Below are positions 17,001 to 25,087 of a stretch of 64,000 nt of DNA, piece by piece. The DNA comes from Rubellicoccus peritrichatus (GTDB lineage: Bacteria; Verrucomicrobiota; Verrucomicrobiia; Opitutales; Cerasicoccaceae), in NCBI RefSeq assembly GCF_033100135.1, contig NZ_CP136920.1:4831001-4895000 (forward strand). Reading direction: 5' to 3'. Position 1 is the first letter of the stretch. Every line of letters begins with the position of its first letter. The notes below the pieces were generated by a model. It had not been told where the DNA came from, did no database searches, and saw only the letters and a list, made by a program, of their open reading frames with translations. Both the position numbers and the translations under genes were made by a program.

Positions 17001-18842
17001 ATACCGCCAATCCTGCAATTCGGTGATTGGCATCTCATATCCAGGTGCACGTGGTTTGCTAACCAGGGGCATACTATCCGCAAACGAATCAGAGCGCTCG
17101 ATGCTATCGGCTTCCTTGCGCCAACCTCCTTTATAGTCCCAGGCAAACTTCATATCAACAGCAGCAAAGGTTGCCAAAGGTGTATCTTCATATTCGATGA
17201 AAGCCGCTGGCATACCACTGGCCCCGACGCGATCAATATTCAGTGTACTGAAGAATCGTGCTTCATCCCAGCTTCCAAGCGGGCCACTAAGATTCGCTCC
17301 ATGGTAGTCACCCCAGACTCGTCCCTGGGCTGAGAAAGTAATCCCGCTAGATTCATTGGCCAAGTGCCCTTTTGACATCGCAGTGTTAACACGCATGTGC
17401 AACCATAGAGCGTCAGGCGTCCAATCACTACGCGTTATTAATAGAGCACTTTCCGGATCAAAAAAACTCAATTCAGCATCATCCGCAAAAATCAAAAGTG
17501 TAGGATCACTTTCACTATCTATTTCTGTAAAATTAACTGCTGCGAAAATCGGCGTCATAATTGCAGCAAAGTGAGATGACCAACGTTCGCGGAATGGTGA
17601 ATAATCATCTCCAACAACAACGCGATAGAGATAGTCAATATGAGGGTCGTCCGGGTATAAGTATTTAAGGTAAACCGTTTCCCATGGAACGATATTGCCC
17701 AGAGCCCTTCCCAAGCCTCCCCCAGTTTTAAACTTGTTTGCAAATGGCTGTTTGCTATGAAACATAAATGAACGACCGGTTTCCAACACGTTCGAGTAAG
17801 CGGCAATATCAACGCCGCGACGTGCGAGTAGAGGCAGGACATGGAAGCCCAGAGCCCCTTTGCCCAAAGGTTCATAACTCGCGCCATTCAAAGCTCGATC
17901 ATAACTCATTGATGCTGCAACACCATCAATCCAACTGCGCGTGACTTCAGGGTCATAACCCTCTTCACCTTCAATCGCCAGGTGTTGAATCGGTCCGGCC
18001 CAATGGCAGACGGCCCAATTGCCACCATCATTTCGTTGCCCCATGGCATGCGTCCAGATACCACCTGTGGTATCAGCAATAAACTTACGCATGATTGCCC
18101 GCTCATCTTCAGTCATGTAGTTATAAAGAAAATCATAACTCATTGCCGGTGTTCCATGAGCGATATCCTCCCAATAACCCTGGTAATCTTTTTCTCCTGG
18201 AATGTGTTTCTTGATTCCTGGCGGTAGACCTGCAAGGTGCTCATACATTGGCATCCTGGTGAGATCAATTTGATCAAATTTCTTCTGAAATCTTCTGGTA
18301 TGATTAATCACGGCAGGGATATGCCGGCGGGCTTCTTCAGCATCATCATCCACTAATATTGAAAATGATTTCCACATAAGTAAGGATCTCATACTACCAC
18401 CTTGCTCGCGGTAGAGTTTTTCAAAAACCGGATCAGTTGAACCCTTTTTTAAACCTTCGTAGATTTTACGAATTCGCTCATTGTCTTCCAGTGGAGCAAT
18501 CGATACGCATAGTCCCTTCAAGATCGCCTGCCCGGACTCAGTAGTCCGTAAACGCTCTCGCCACGCCGGCAGCTCTTCTGCCGTGATAAATACACGTGGG
18601 TGACTGTAGGGCTCGGGAATCGGTCTTCGAAAGTCCTCAGGGCGAAAGCCAGTGGCCTCATAATCCGGTTCTAAAAGCGGCCAGGCAGCAATCTGTCCCT
18701 CATACCATGCCTCCCGCTCTTCCGGACTGTCCCAAATTGCCCCCGAAGCCTGAGTTGCACGTATGTTAATGTCCGAGAAGAGAAAAAGGGCCCAACAACA
18801 TACAAAAAAGGGGTAAAAACAAGACCTCATCATCAAATGCAT
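14022..18842 (-). CDS. Large secreted heparinase-II/III-like predicted polysaccharide lyase with two LamG domains
   Basis: A 1606-residue exported protein (signal peptide around FYPFFVCCWALFLFSDINIRA). The N-terminal part, from HPRVFITAEELPAWRERL, looks like the alpha/alpha toroid of alginate/heparin-type lyases (GGNWAVCHWAGP, YEPLGKGALGFHVLPLLARRG). It is followed by a beta-sheet region with MSKGHLANESSGITFSAQGR, similar to the heparinase II/III C-domain. Two further beta regions cover about residues 620-1120. Two LamG/concanavalin-like domains end the protein: about 1125-1360 (IIGHWSFDS, LYVDGQLIREVE, RIDELRIHDYPLS) and about 1425-1585 (LKLYQDGALIKEV, IENILMYNYSLSEDQV). It probably cleaves or binds an acidic polysaccharide outside the cell. 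The family number and substrate are uncertain. Confidence 0.72.
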   Translation of the reverse strand: MHLMMRSCFYPFFVCCWALFLFSDINIRATQASGAIWDSPEEREAWYEGQIAAWPLLEPDYEATGFRPEDFRRPIPEPYSHPRVFITAEELPAWRERLRTTESGQAILKGLCVSIAPLEDNERIRKIYEGLKKGSTDPVFEKLYREQGGSMRSLLMWKSFSILVDDDAEEARRHIPAVINHTRRFQKKFDQIDLTRMPMYEHLAGLPPGIKKHIPGEKDYQGYWEDIAHGTPAMSYDFLYNYMTEDERAIMRKFIADTTGGIWTHAMGQRNDGGNWAVCHWAGPIQHLAIEGEEGYDPEVTRSWIDGVAASMSYDRALNGASYEPLGKGALGFHVLPLLARRGVDIAAYSNVLETGRSFMFHSKQPFANKFKTGGGLGRALGNIVPWETVYLKYLYPDDPHIDYLYRVVVGDDYSPFRERWSSHFAAIMTPIFAAVNFTEIDSESDPTLLIFADDAELSFFDPESALLITRSDWTPDALWLHMRVNTAMSKGHLANESSGITFSAQGRVWGDYHGANLSGPLGSWDEARFFSTLNIDRVGASGMPAAFIEYEDTPLATFAAVDMKFAWDYKGGWRKEADSIERSDSFADSMPLVSKPRAPGYEMPITELQDWRYPGDKAGDKSRYMRSHVPVEYVFRSSGLIRGANPYLLIIDDAKKDNKSHLYEWFLQIPLDIELEESGRDWAILKEREGDRRLLVQTFRPQANVSPELPSVDLLGGYGIHERKNARLHCNRLRIPFEGDTLNAYTVIYPYRVSDGLPDVKWDSANSALLVEQGEKNDIIHFARQNDGRTAIRVLREGEPLFEFGDFSDSVLVLMGDASEKAGMHTAFNDVAMKKAEPINWNTEVLSVLSMPMSFDFDPDWRAGELDLTGKAIRVDGEWVEGVKPNVIEGVNSALASFIQTDFEGDTFSGRSINWTRTEGVIRGKHPYVIVLDDLKTKETSAFDWSWSVPENASIQTWAFKNQTGYPYVADTRLVERLPDNNNRPQYAKDSGLLVRALQMQEGPGKFHKRFRYEPALNWPGYLSQFGDTEHWFMVPGRDQQPDFKLLFFPYGSRTEMPQTIWHEDGSRLEVRWRDQVDFFSFGHDEIGRTTFVLKRERGEYRDQVLAFGVDYEEPVQVVEGGQIIGHWSFDSVRDNLVQDMSGRGNHGKLFGGAHVTPGINGLGLDPVSVPDMLPGEVFTVMDHREPQPPVTFGYMELPGSVLNPVDSRMTLSMWYSAPPDTGKGVAPYAFLEGPRRTGINSLFTIGGSEMNNNLDVRMHNHFTGDAICMNVVNNYRLLEMLGVKIPDPGKWHHLTLTFDQNLVKLYVDGQLIREVEMKGTLADLDKGDAIHVLDGLWSRIDELRIHDYPLSSREIQAMFEADGLGRKAHFHASEKNAASLTNIQSTDEKWAHVSDENGIGARMKNVTSVASDGKSRPWQFGPDSQMQIPHTLFQGKPHTGFSLVLSIKFPPGSLKGRLPIFSTNVHARNAVSLSVWDNSFWLRSTGATLRTDNNLEEDRWYQIAVVNDGYDLKLYQDGALIKEVPSYHEEYGLEFYEVITFGQNLNNSKEPSFTGEIENILMYNYSLSEDQVRALSNGRSVDRPELSMNSDGGQRYVVRSTSRR

Positions 18843-18989
18843 GGAATAACATATAGTAAAACTTTGTAAATACTATAATTATAACTAGAATAACGAAACC
18901 AATAGGAGTTACCAAAAGAAAGAGAATTCGACGCAATATCATTTTTCAGACTTGAGTCTTTCCCCATCCCCCTTCCCTCTTTCAAGGCT

Positions 18990-21104
18990 ATGGATCATCC
19001 TTTTCTAGCCGACCTTTTTGAAATACCCTGGAGCCAGCTAATGCCGGATCGTATTGAGCCCGATATCTCAGCTGGTCTGGAGAACACTCAGCAGTGCATT
19101 GATGCCATAGCAGCACAGGATGCCAGCAGTCTCACCTTTGAAAACACCTTACTTGCCTTTGAAGAAGCAAACGAAGACCTAAGCCGGGCCTGGAACCTCG
19201 TAAGCCACTTGGACGGTGTCAACAACAGCCCGGCCTTACGTGAAGCACATAATAAGATGCTGCCACGCATCACTGAATTCACATCGCGCGTTTACTTGAA
19301 TCCTGCGCTTTGGAAAACGATCAAAGCTTACTCTCAAACCGATGAGGCCAAGGGCTTGACCGGTGTTCGAAAACGCCTGCTTGATGAAACCCTTGAAGAC
19401 TTCAAGGAGAGCGGTGCTGACTTGCCTGACGACAAGAAAAAGCGCTTGGAGGAGCTTAACAGTGAGTTGGCTGAACTGACTCAGAAGTATTCGGAAAACG
19501 TCCTCGACTCCACCAACGCATGGGAGCTGATCATTGACGCCGAATCCAAACTCGCGGGCTTGCCTGATTCTGCAAAGGAAGCGGCCCGTTTGGATGCACT
19601 GGCCAAAGAACATGGCACTGAGGAAAATCCTAAATGGCGCTTCACACAACAGTATCCATCGCTCCTGCCAGTGATGACATATCTGGATGATGACGATATT
19701 CGCAAACAGGTTTGGGAGGGCAGTACTCGTATTGGACTTGAAGGCGACCACGACAATACTGACATCATTCGCAAGACACTTGTCGTCAGGCAGGAAAAAG
19801 CTGAGTTGATTGGTAAGGCAAACTTCCCCGATCTCGTAACCGCCCGCCGCATGGCCAAAAACGGTCAAAGGGTGAACGAGTTCATCGAGGATCTCCACGT
19901 TCGTGTCAAAGATGCTTTCAAGTCAGACTTCCAAGAGATTGAAGCATTCAAGGCAGAGCAGACCGGAAAAGAAGGCCCTCTTGAGCCCTGGGAAACAGCA
20001 TACTGGAGTGAGAAACTCCGCCGGTCCAAATACGATCTGGATGCAGAAGAGCTACGCCCTTACTTCCCTCTGCCAAAGGTCAAAAAAGGTCTTTTCGAAA
20101 TAACAGAGCGGCTCTTTGGAATAAAAATCGTTCCACGCTCCACACGTTATGTGGATCCTGAAACAGGAAAAGAGCAGACCTTCACCATCGATGGCAATGA
20201 CGAAACTCCAATCGAAGTCTGGCATCCGGAAGTCGTGTTCTTCGAAATAATCGATGGCGATGGTACCATGCTCGGAGCCTTCTACGCCGACTGGCACCCC
20301 CGCGAATCAAAACGCAGCGGCGCATGGATGAATCACTTTCGCACTGGCGGCCCTCGCGCCGATGGCACATTTGATCCGCACCTCGGTTTGATGTGTGGTA
20401 ACATGACAAAGCCCACAAAAGACAAACCCGCCCTGATGACCCACGAGGAAGTCGAAACGATTTTCCATGAGTTCGGCCACCTCCTCCATCATCTACTTGG
20501 AAGGGTTGAAATCAAAAGCCTTAATGGCGTCAATGTCGCCTGGGACTTTGTCGAGTTGCCTTCACAGATTATGGAAAACTGGTGTTGGGAACGCGAAGCA
20601 CTCAACCTCTTTGCCAGACATTATGAATCAGGTGAAGCCATCCCGGATGAGCTTTATGACAAAATGATTGCCGCTCGCAACTTCCAGGCTGGTGCTGGAA
20701 CCATGCGGCAACTCGCACTGGCCAAGCTCGACCTCGACTTACATCAACATCCTGCCAGTTACACGGAAGGAGACCTAGACTCGCTCCTGCGCAAAACACT
20801 CGAAGATTACACCTACAACTTCAACACAACGCCCCCAAGTATCGTCAGGAGATTCGGTCACCTTTTCAGTAGCCCAACCGGCTATGCCGCAGGCTACTAC
20901 TCCTACAAGTGGGCTGAAGCACTGGATGCCGATGCCTTTACGCGCTTCCAAAAAGAAGGGGTAATGAATGGAGAAACCGGCATGGCCTTTAGACAGTGTA
21001 TCCTTGAAAAAGGAAACAGTGAACCACCGGAGAAACTCTTCAAGGATTTCATGGGACGCGATCCCGATCCGGAAGCATTGTTAAGACGAGCAGGGCTGGT
21101 TTGA
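18990..21104 (+). CDS. prlC: M3-family zinc oligopeptidase (oligopeptidase A-like)
   Basis: A 704-residue cytoplasmic metallopeptidase of the usual family length. The zinc site is EVETIFHEFGHLLHHLL with His493, Glu494 and His497; the third ligand Glu follows in DFVELPSQIMENWCWE. The C-terminal FSSPTGYAAGYYSYKWAEALDADAF is the conserved substrate-binding Tyr/Gly loop of thimet-type peptidases. The N-terminal half is helical. The enzyme degrades short peptides, including cleaved signal peptides. A leftward lyase gene diverges from it; a TauE/SafE-like gene follows 34 bases downstream and may be co-transcribed. Confidence 0.94.
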   Translation: MDHPFLADLFEIPWSQLMPDRIEPDISAGLENTQQCIDAIAAQDASSLTFENTLLAFEEANEDLSRAWNLVSHLDGVNNSPALREAHNKMLPRITEFTSRVYLNPALWKTIKAYSQTDEAKGLTGVRKRLLDETLEDFKESGADLPDDKKKRLEELNSELAELTQKYSENVLDSTNAWELIIDAESKLAGLPDSAKEAARLDALAKEHGTEENPKWRFTQQYPSLLPVMTYLDDDDIRKQVWEGSTRIGLEGDHDNTDIIRKTLVVRQEKAELIGKANFPDLVTARRMAKNGQRVNEFIEDLHVRVKDAFKSDFQEIEAFKAEQTGKEGPLEPWETAYWSEKLRRSKYDLDAEELRPYFPLPKVKKGLFEITERLFGIKIVPRSTRYVDPETGKEQTFTIDGNDETPIEVWHPEVVFFEIIDGDGTMLGAFYADWHPRESKRSGAWMNHFRTGGPRADGTFDPHLGLMCGNMTKPTKDKPALMTHEEVETIFHEFGHLLHHLLGRVEIKSLNGVNVAWDFVELPSQIMENWCWEREALNLFARHYESGEAIPDELYDKMIAARNFQAGAGTMRQLALAKLDLDLHQHPASYTEGDLDSLLRKTLEDYTYNFNTTPPSIVRRFGHLFSSPTGYAAGYYSYKWAEALDADAFTRFQKEGVMNGETGMAFRQCILEKGNSEPPEKLFKDFMGRDPDPEALLRRAGLV

Positions 21105-21138
21105 CCGTTTCATCTGACTGGCTTCATATTAGAATTTT

Positions 21139-21900
21139 GTGCTTATTGATTCCATAAACAGTGTATCCCTGTCGCCAGCTGACTGGGGCATGATAATTCT
21201 AGGCTCAATTTTGATCGGAATGAGCAAAGGTGGGTTACCTGGCACAGGAGCGATTACAATCTGGCTGTATGCACAAGTGTTTGGAGCAAAGGCATCCGTA
21301 GGTATATTACTACCTGTCCTGATATGTGCGGATATCTATGCGGTTATCGTTTACCGCCGTCATGTAGACCTTAACATGATCAAAAGATTGGCCCCCTTCC
21401 TAGTTGTTGGAACGATAATCGGAGCGGTTTTGTTCAATTGGATTCCAGCCGATCAATTCAAGCGATTAATCGGCTTCCTACTGTTAGTGATGGTTGCGAT
21501 TCAGTTACTTCCCAATTCGAAAAGTAAACCTAAAGCAGAAAGCAAAATATATTGCGTCACCAACTGGTTGATCCCTTTGAGTAGCGGTATTTGTAGTATG
21601 TTGGCAAATGCAGGAAGCCCCATTTTGGCGTTTTACTTAATGATACGCAAACTCCCAAAGCTAGTACTTTTAGGAACCTACGCCTGGCTAATACTGCTGA
21701 GCAATCTAACCAGCCTGCCACTTCACTTTGCCACAAAGAGTGTTACACTAGGATCACTACCATTCAGCTTCATGCTTGGCAGTATTACCATTATTGGTGT
21801 ATTTATTGCGCGCCGGATTGTTGATTTTATTCCTCAAAAACAATTCGAATACTTCATATGGACCGTCATCACTCTAGCAGGTATTAATTTGCTAAGCTAG
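21139..21900 (+). CDS. TauE/SafE-type membrane exporter
   Basis: A 253-residue integral membrane protein with about eight hydrophobic segments. MIILGSILIGMSKGGLPGTGAI carries the SKGGxPG motif of the first half, and LIPLSSGICSMLANAGSPILAFYLMI is the equivalent repeat in the second half (family PF01925). Members are linked to export of sulfite, sulfoacetate or related organic anions. It starts with GTG, chosen because it leaves a short cytoplasmic lead before the first membrane segment; a later ATG would cut into that segment. Export of sulfur compounds would fit the sulfatase in the window, but the two genes are 14 kb apart and the substrate is not known. Confidence 0.85.
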   Translation: MLIDSINSVSLSPADWGMIILGSILIGMSKGGLPGTGAITIWLYAQVFGAKASVGILLPVLICADIYAVIVYRRHVDLNMIKRLAPFLVVGTIIGAVLFNWIPADQFKRLIGFLLLVMVAIQLLPNSKSKPKAESKIYCVTNWLIPLSSGICSMLANAGSPILAFYLMIRKLPKLVLLGTYAWLILLSNLTSLPLHFATKSVTLGSLPFSFMLGSITIIGVFIARRIVDFIPQKQFEYFIWTVITLAGINLLS

Positions 21901-21994
21901 AACGAACGGACTTTCAGGCTTGAAGATCAAATGGAACAAGGATGCTGAATCTGCGTTGGCCGCAGGACGTAAAATCTGATATTGAATCCAACAG

Positions 21995-23449
21995 TTACTT
22001 CAACCAATCCATGTTTTCCTTCATCAGATCTGCACCATTGACATTAATATTCTCCCGATGTTCGACGTGCACATACAGGTTATAAATATCTGGTAATGCA
22101 GGTCGAAGGATTTGATGAAAAGGCAAATTGCACAATCGATCCAGATATTCTCTGGTTAAGCCACCCTTATGGAGGATGTCCAATAAGTGAAGCTCTCTGA
22201 CGCCATCATCGTGAGCTTCCCAGGTTACAATCGGACCACAGATGAAGCCACTCGTATCGATTTGCATGATACGATTAGCTTCCTCTCTGTCGATTGGTTC
22301 CAGCAATGATGCCCAGACTTCTTTCATTGTCTGCAAGTAATTAAGCGAGCCAAACCCCACCAGTGGCGTGATACCACAATGAAAGACACAGATGCCATAG
22401 ACGAGAAACATACCGGGGTAAATTTCTCTCTGCTCAAGCGCTTCCTGAATTGCATCAGCATTCAACTCAAGTCGATATTCTGTCTCATGGCTGATTAGAT
22501 AATCACCTTCCAGGCTAAGCCTCAAAGCGACACCTTTCTCATCAATCCCCCAGAAGAAGTGCGTGCCATGTTTTTCATCCGCATCCCAGCATCCATTGAT
22601 ACCACTGAACATGATGGTCACCTGGTCACGCAGGTCTCGTTCACATAACAAGCGGGTGAAAATGTTTGTAGGCTCGGATAAAAAACGCTTCAGCATGTTA
22701 GCACAAACCTCCTCATTCGGAACATAGAAGACATCGGGAACGTCTTCCTGCAAAGAGTCTTCAAAGACGCATGGCCATAAGCGATGGTTAATCCGTGATA
22801 TATGCTCCATTCCCCCACGCATACCAGGGAAGTCAACAGCTTGGTAAAGCTTTCGCTCTATCTCCTCGATAAAGTCATCGTACGATGAAGGCAGTTCCAG
22901 CATGCGTGCATGCTCGAGCAACGGAAAGGACTCAATCGGGTCGTTGTTATAAACAATTTTACGCCTGTTCCTATTCGGAATAACATTCAGTTGGTGACCA
23001 TTAAATTTAAAACCGCGACCAAACATACGGTTGTTAAAAGGGACACCGGAATCAGATAGAACAATCATTCCCTTTGGTGCCTTGTCCGTTAAATGGCCCA
23101 GGCTCGAAATGATGTTCGCACTAATCAAAAACGGATTGGTAATTGGAAGGTGATGATCAGAGATATTGACTGTCCAGGCACTAGCCCAATCAATATTTCC
23201 AGCCTCTATTTCATCTGGGCTAAAGCAACCGTCCAAGTAGTTTCGGACCTCTTCTTTAAAGACATTCTGACGACCGAAATACACAGAAGAAGTCTCCCCC
23301 CGATATAAGTTTTGGCTGTATTGACCCAACAGAGTTTGCTCATCCAATAATTCAGCAACAAGCGGAATGTCACTCGCAATGCCACGTTTTATGGTGACCA
23401 TTTCATCTTTGAAATCATTCATAGTTTTCAATAGAATGTTATTCTTCAC
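21995..23449 (-). CDS. Uncharacterised protein translationally coupled to a flavin oxidase
   Basis: A 484-residue soluble protein that I do not recognise. There is no signal peptide and no membrane segment. Notable stretches are SDHHLPITNPFLISANIISS, a MFGRGFKFNGHQLNVIPN block, NGCWDADEKHGTHFFWGIDE and MFLVYGICVFHCGITPLVGFGSLNYL. The His/Cys density near VYGICVFHCGI is curious, but no known motif fits. It starts with GTG at 23449, eleven bases inside the oxidase frame, with GGAG five bases upstream; this overlap is good evidence for the GTG over the ATG nine codons later and for co-translation with the oxidase. It may be a partner, accessory or second enzyme for the oxidase. Function unknown. 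Confidence 0.75.
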   Translation of the reverse strand: MKNNILLKTMNDFKDEMVTIKRGIASDIPLVAELLDEQTLLGQYSQNLYRGETSSVYFGRQNVFKEEVRNYLDGCFSPDEIEAGNIDWASAWTVNISDHHLPITNPFLISANIISSLGHLTDKAPKGMIVLSDSGVPFNNRMFGRGFKFNGHQLNVIPNRNRRKIVYNNDPIESFPLLEHARMLELPSSYDDFIEEIERKLYQAVDFPGMRGGMEHISRINHRLWPCVFEDSLQEDVPDVFYVPNEEVCANMLKRFLSEPTNIFTRLLCERDLRDQVTIMFSGINGCWDADEKHGTHFFWGIDEKGVALRLSLEGDYLISHETEYRLELNADAIQEALEQREIYPGMFLVYGICVFHCGITPLVGFGSLNYLQTMKEVWASLLEPIDREEANRIMQIDTSGFICGPIVTWEAHDDGVRELHLLDILHKGGLTREYLDRLCNLPFHQILRPALPDIYNLYVHVEHRENINVNGADLMKENMDWLK

Positions 23450-24878
23450 TGCACTCCACAGGCCACATCCGTGAGATCAATTGCTTATTCGGATCATATT
23501 TAGTTGTGATCGCTTGCAAACGTTCCAGATTGCCCCCCCACCAATTACGTGGAGTATCAAGGCGATCAGCATAATTAACGTAACGGCCACCAGTCAGAAT
23601 ACGACTCAGCTCCGAACGCACTCCCGTCAAAAGTGCATCATGACGCTGGATTAATTCCGGTTTCACCGCTACGTCATGAAACATTTCCCATTGAATTAAT
23701 AACTCCGCATTTCGATGAGGGTAGGCAGTGTCGCTGATTGAAGCATCGGTAATAGCTCCATTGCAAGATTCCAATAAGACACAACCGCCTGCTAAATCAG
23801 GTGCATACTCCAGTTGGTCAATAAATTGAACAATGGCAACGGCTTCGTCCTCATTAATTCCACCCTTGCTGAAATCACTCGCAACCCGAATAGGATGAAT
23901 ATTCCTTGGTGCTGGATCATGAAGAAGGTCGAAAGGAACCAACTGACTCATGGCATCACGGTAAGTATCCTTCTCGACGACAATGCTATCAATTAGACTT
24001 GGGTGATTTAAAAAAGGTTTCAAGTATTCAAGAGCTGCTACTTCACAGCCAATAAACAGACCATCTAAATGAACCAGTGGCATCCCGCCGTATCCTGAAT
24101 TCTTACAGGATTTATCATAGAAACGACCAGGTCCAGTTGTCCTGATTTTCAATTTTAAACCCATCTCGATTGGGCCTTCGCGCATCATCTCAGTAAAAAG
24201 TATTAGTATATCCGCTGCCGCTTCCCATTGAAAATCCAATTTGATGCAAGTCACATGCTTTACCGGACACAAATCAAATGTCATATCAGTCATTATACCG
24301 GCACATCCACCACCGCCACGACATGCCCAAAACAGATCGCTATTCTCAGCCTGACTGGCCATGACGATTTGACCATCTCCAGTTACAACTGTCGTATCCA
24401 CCATTGAATCCAAGGTTAAGCCAAACAGCCTGCTAAGATAACCAAATCCACCGCCTGCAGCCTGTCCTCCCATTGCAACAGTTGGACAATCTCCTCCTGG
24501 TAACACATAGTTCACATGCGACAAAACCTCATTGACGCTCGCATTAGTCGACGTAGGCATCAACTTCAACATACGATCTCCCTCAAACGTAGCTTGATTC
24601 AAATCACGGAGATCCAGCATCACGGTGTTATCCTGTACACAAAATGCATCAAAACTGTGGCCGCCCGAACGCGCAATGACTCGGGTGTTGGTTTCAGTTG
24701 CCCATCGCATCACGCTTGAAACCTCTTCGCGGTTGGCAGGCCTGACAACCACGGCTGGCTTACGAATACGCCCCATCGGAGAAAACACCTGGCGACCTGC
24801 TTCCCAGATTCGAGATTCGATCAATCCAACCCGCTGTGGCAAAAGCTTTTCAAGCTGATCAAGATACTTGGGATTCAT
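23439..24878 (-). CDS. FAD-linked oxidase of the berberine-bridge-enzyme family
   Basis: A 479-residue flavoprotein with a PCMH FAD-binding domain and a C-terminal BBE segment. RPANREEVSSVMRWA and VIARSGGHSF give the FAD fold; His74 and Cys131 (LPGGDCPTVAMGGQAAGGGF) occupy the positions of the two covalent FAD attachments of bicovalent BBE-like oxidases. LFWACRGGGGCAGIM is also typical. The end, YVNYADRLDTP...WWGGNLERLQAITTKYDP, is the BBE motif (PF08031). Relatives oxidise sugars, oligosaccharides or secondary-metabolite alcohols with oxygen. There is no signal peptide, so it is probably cytoplasmic. Its 3' end overlaps the unknown gene by 11 bases. The substrate is unknown. Confidence 0.9.
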   Translation of the reverse strand: MNPKYLDQLEKLLPQRVGLIESRIWEAGRQVFSPMGRIRKPAVVVRPANREEVSSVMRWATETNTRVIARSGGHSFDAFCVQDNTVMLDLRDLNQATFEGDRMLKLMPTSTNASVNEVLSHVNYVLPGGDCPTVAMGGQAAGGGFGYLSRLFGLTLDSMVDTTVVTGDGQIVMASQAENSDLFWACRGGGGCAGIMTDMTFDLCPVKHVTCIKLDFQWEAAADILILFTEMMREGPIEMGLKLKIRTTGPGRFYDKSCKNSGYGGMPLVHLDGLFIGCEVAALEYLKPFLNHPSLIDSIVVEKDTYRDAMSQLVPFDLLHDPAPRNIHPIRVASDFSKGGINEDEAVAIVQFIDQLEYAPDLAGGCVLLESCNGAITDASISDTAYPHRNAELLIQWEMFHDVAVKPELIQRHDALLTGVRSELSRILTGGRYVNYADRLDTPRNWWGGNLERLQAITTKYDPNKQLISRMWPVECSEE

Positions 24879-24997
24879 AAATCCGATAAGGCTAATACTT
24901 CTTTAATCCAAGTGAAGCACAGTGGACACCGGATTCAAGGTTTTCTGCAACTCTTGTAACCCCACTCTGAAGCCAAGCCTCGCTGGCGGCCAAAAGC

Positions 24998-25033
24998 AAA
25001 AGGCACGCTGAAATTCAATCCAACGTGCCTTTT
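24998..25033. terminator. Hairpin terminator, possibly two-way
   Basis: AAAAGGCACG at 24998-25007 and CGTGCCTTTT at 25024-25033 are perfectly complementary, giving a stem with A-run and T-run edges on both strands. It lies 55 bases beyond the leftward PEP-CTERM gene stop at 25088, suited to end that transcript. A second short stem (CTCACAC at 25042-25048 with GTGTGAG at 25059-25065) lies between them. Confidence 0.75.
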
Positions 25034-25087
25034 CTACCCCTCTCACACTCTTCTAAACGTGTGAGTTCACTAAAAAACTAACTCACA

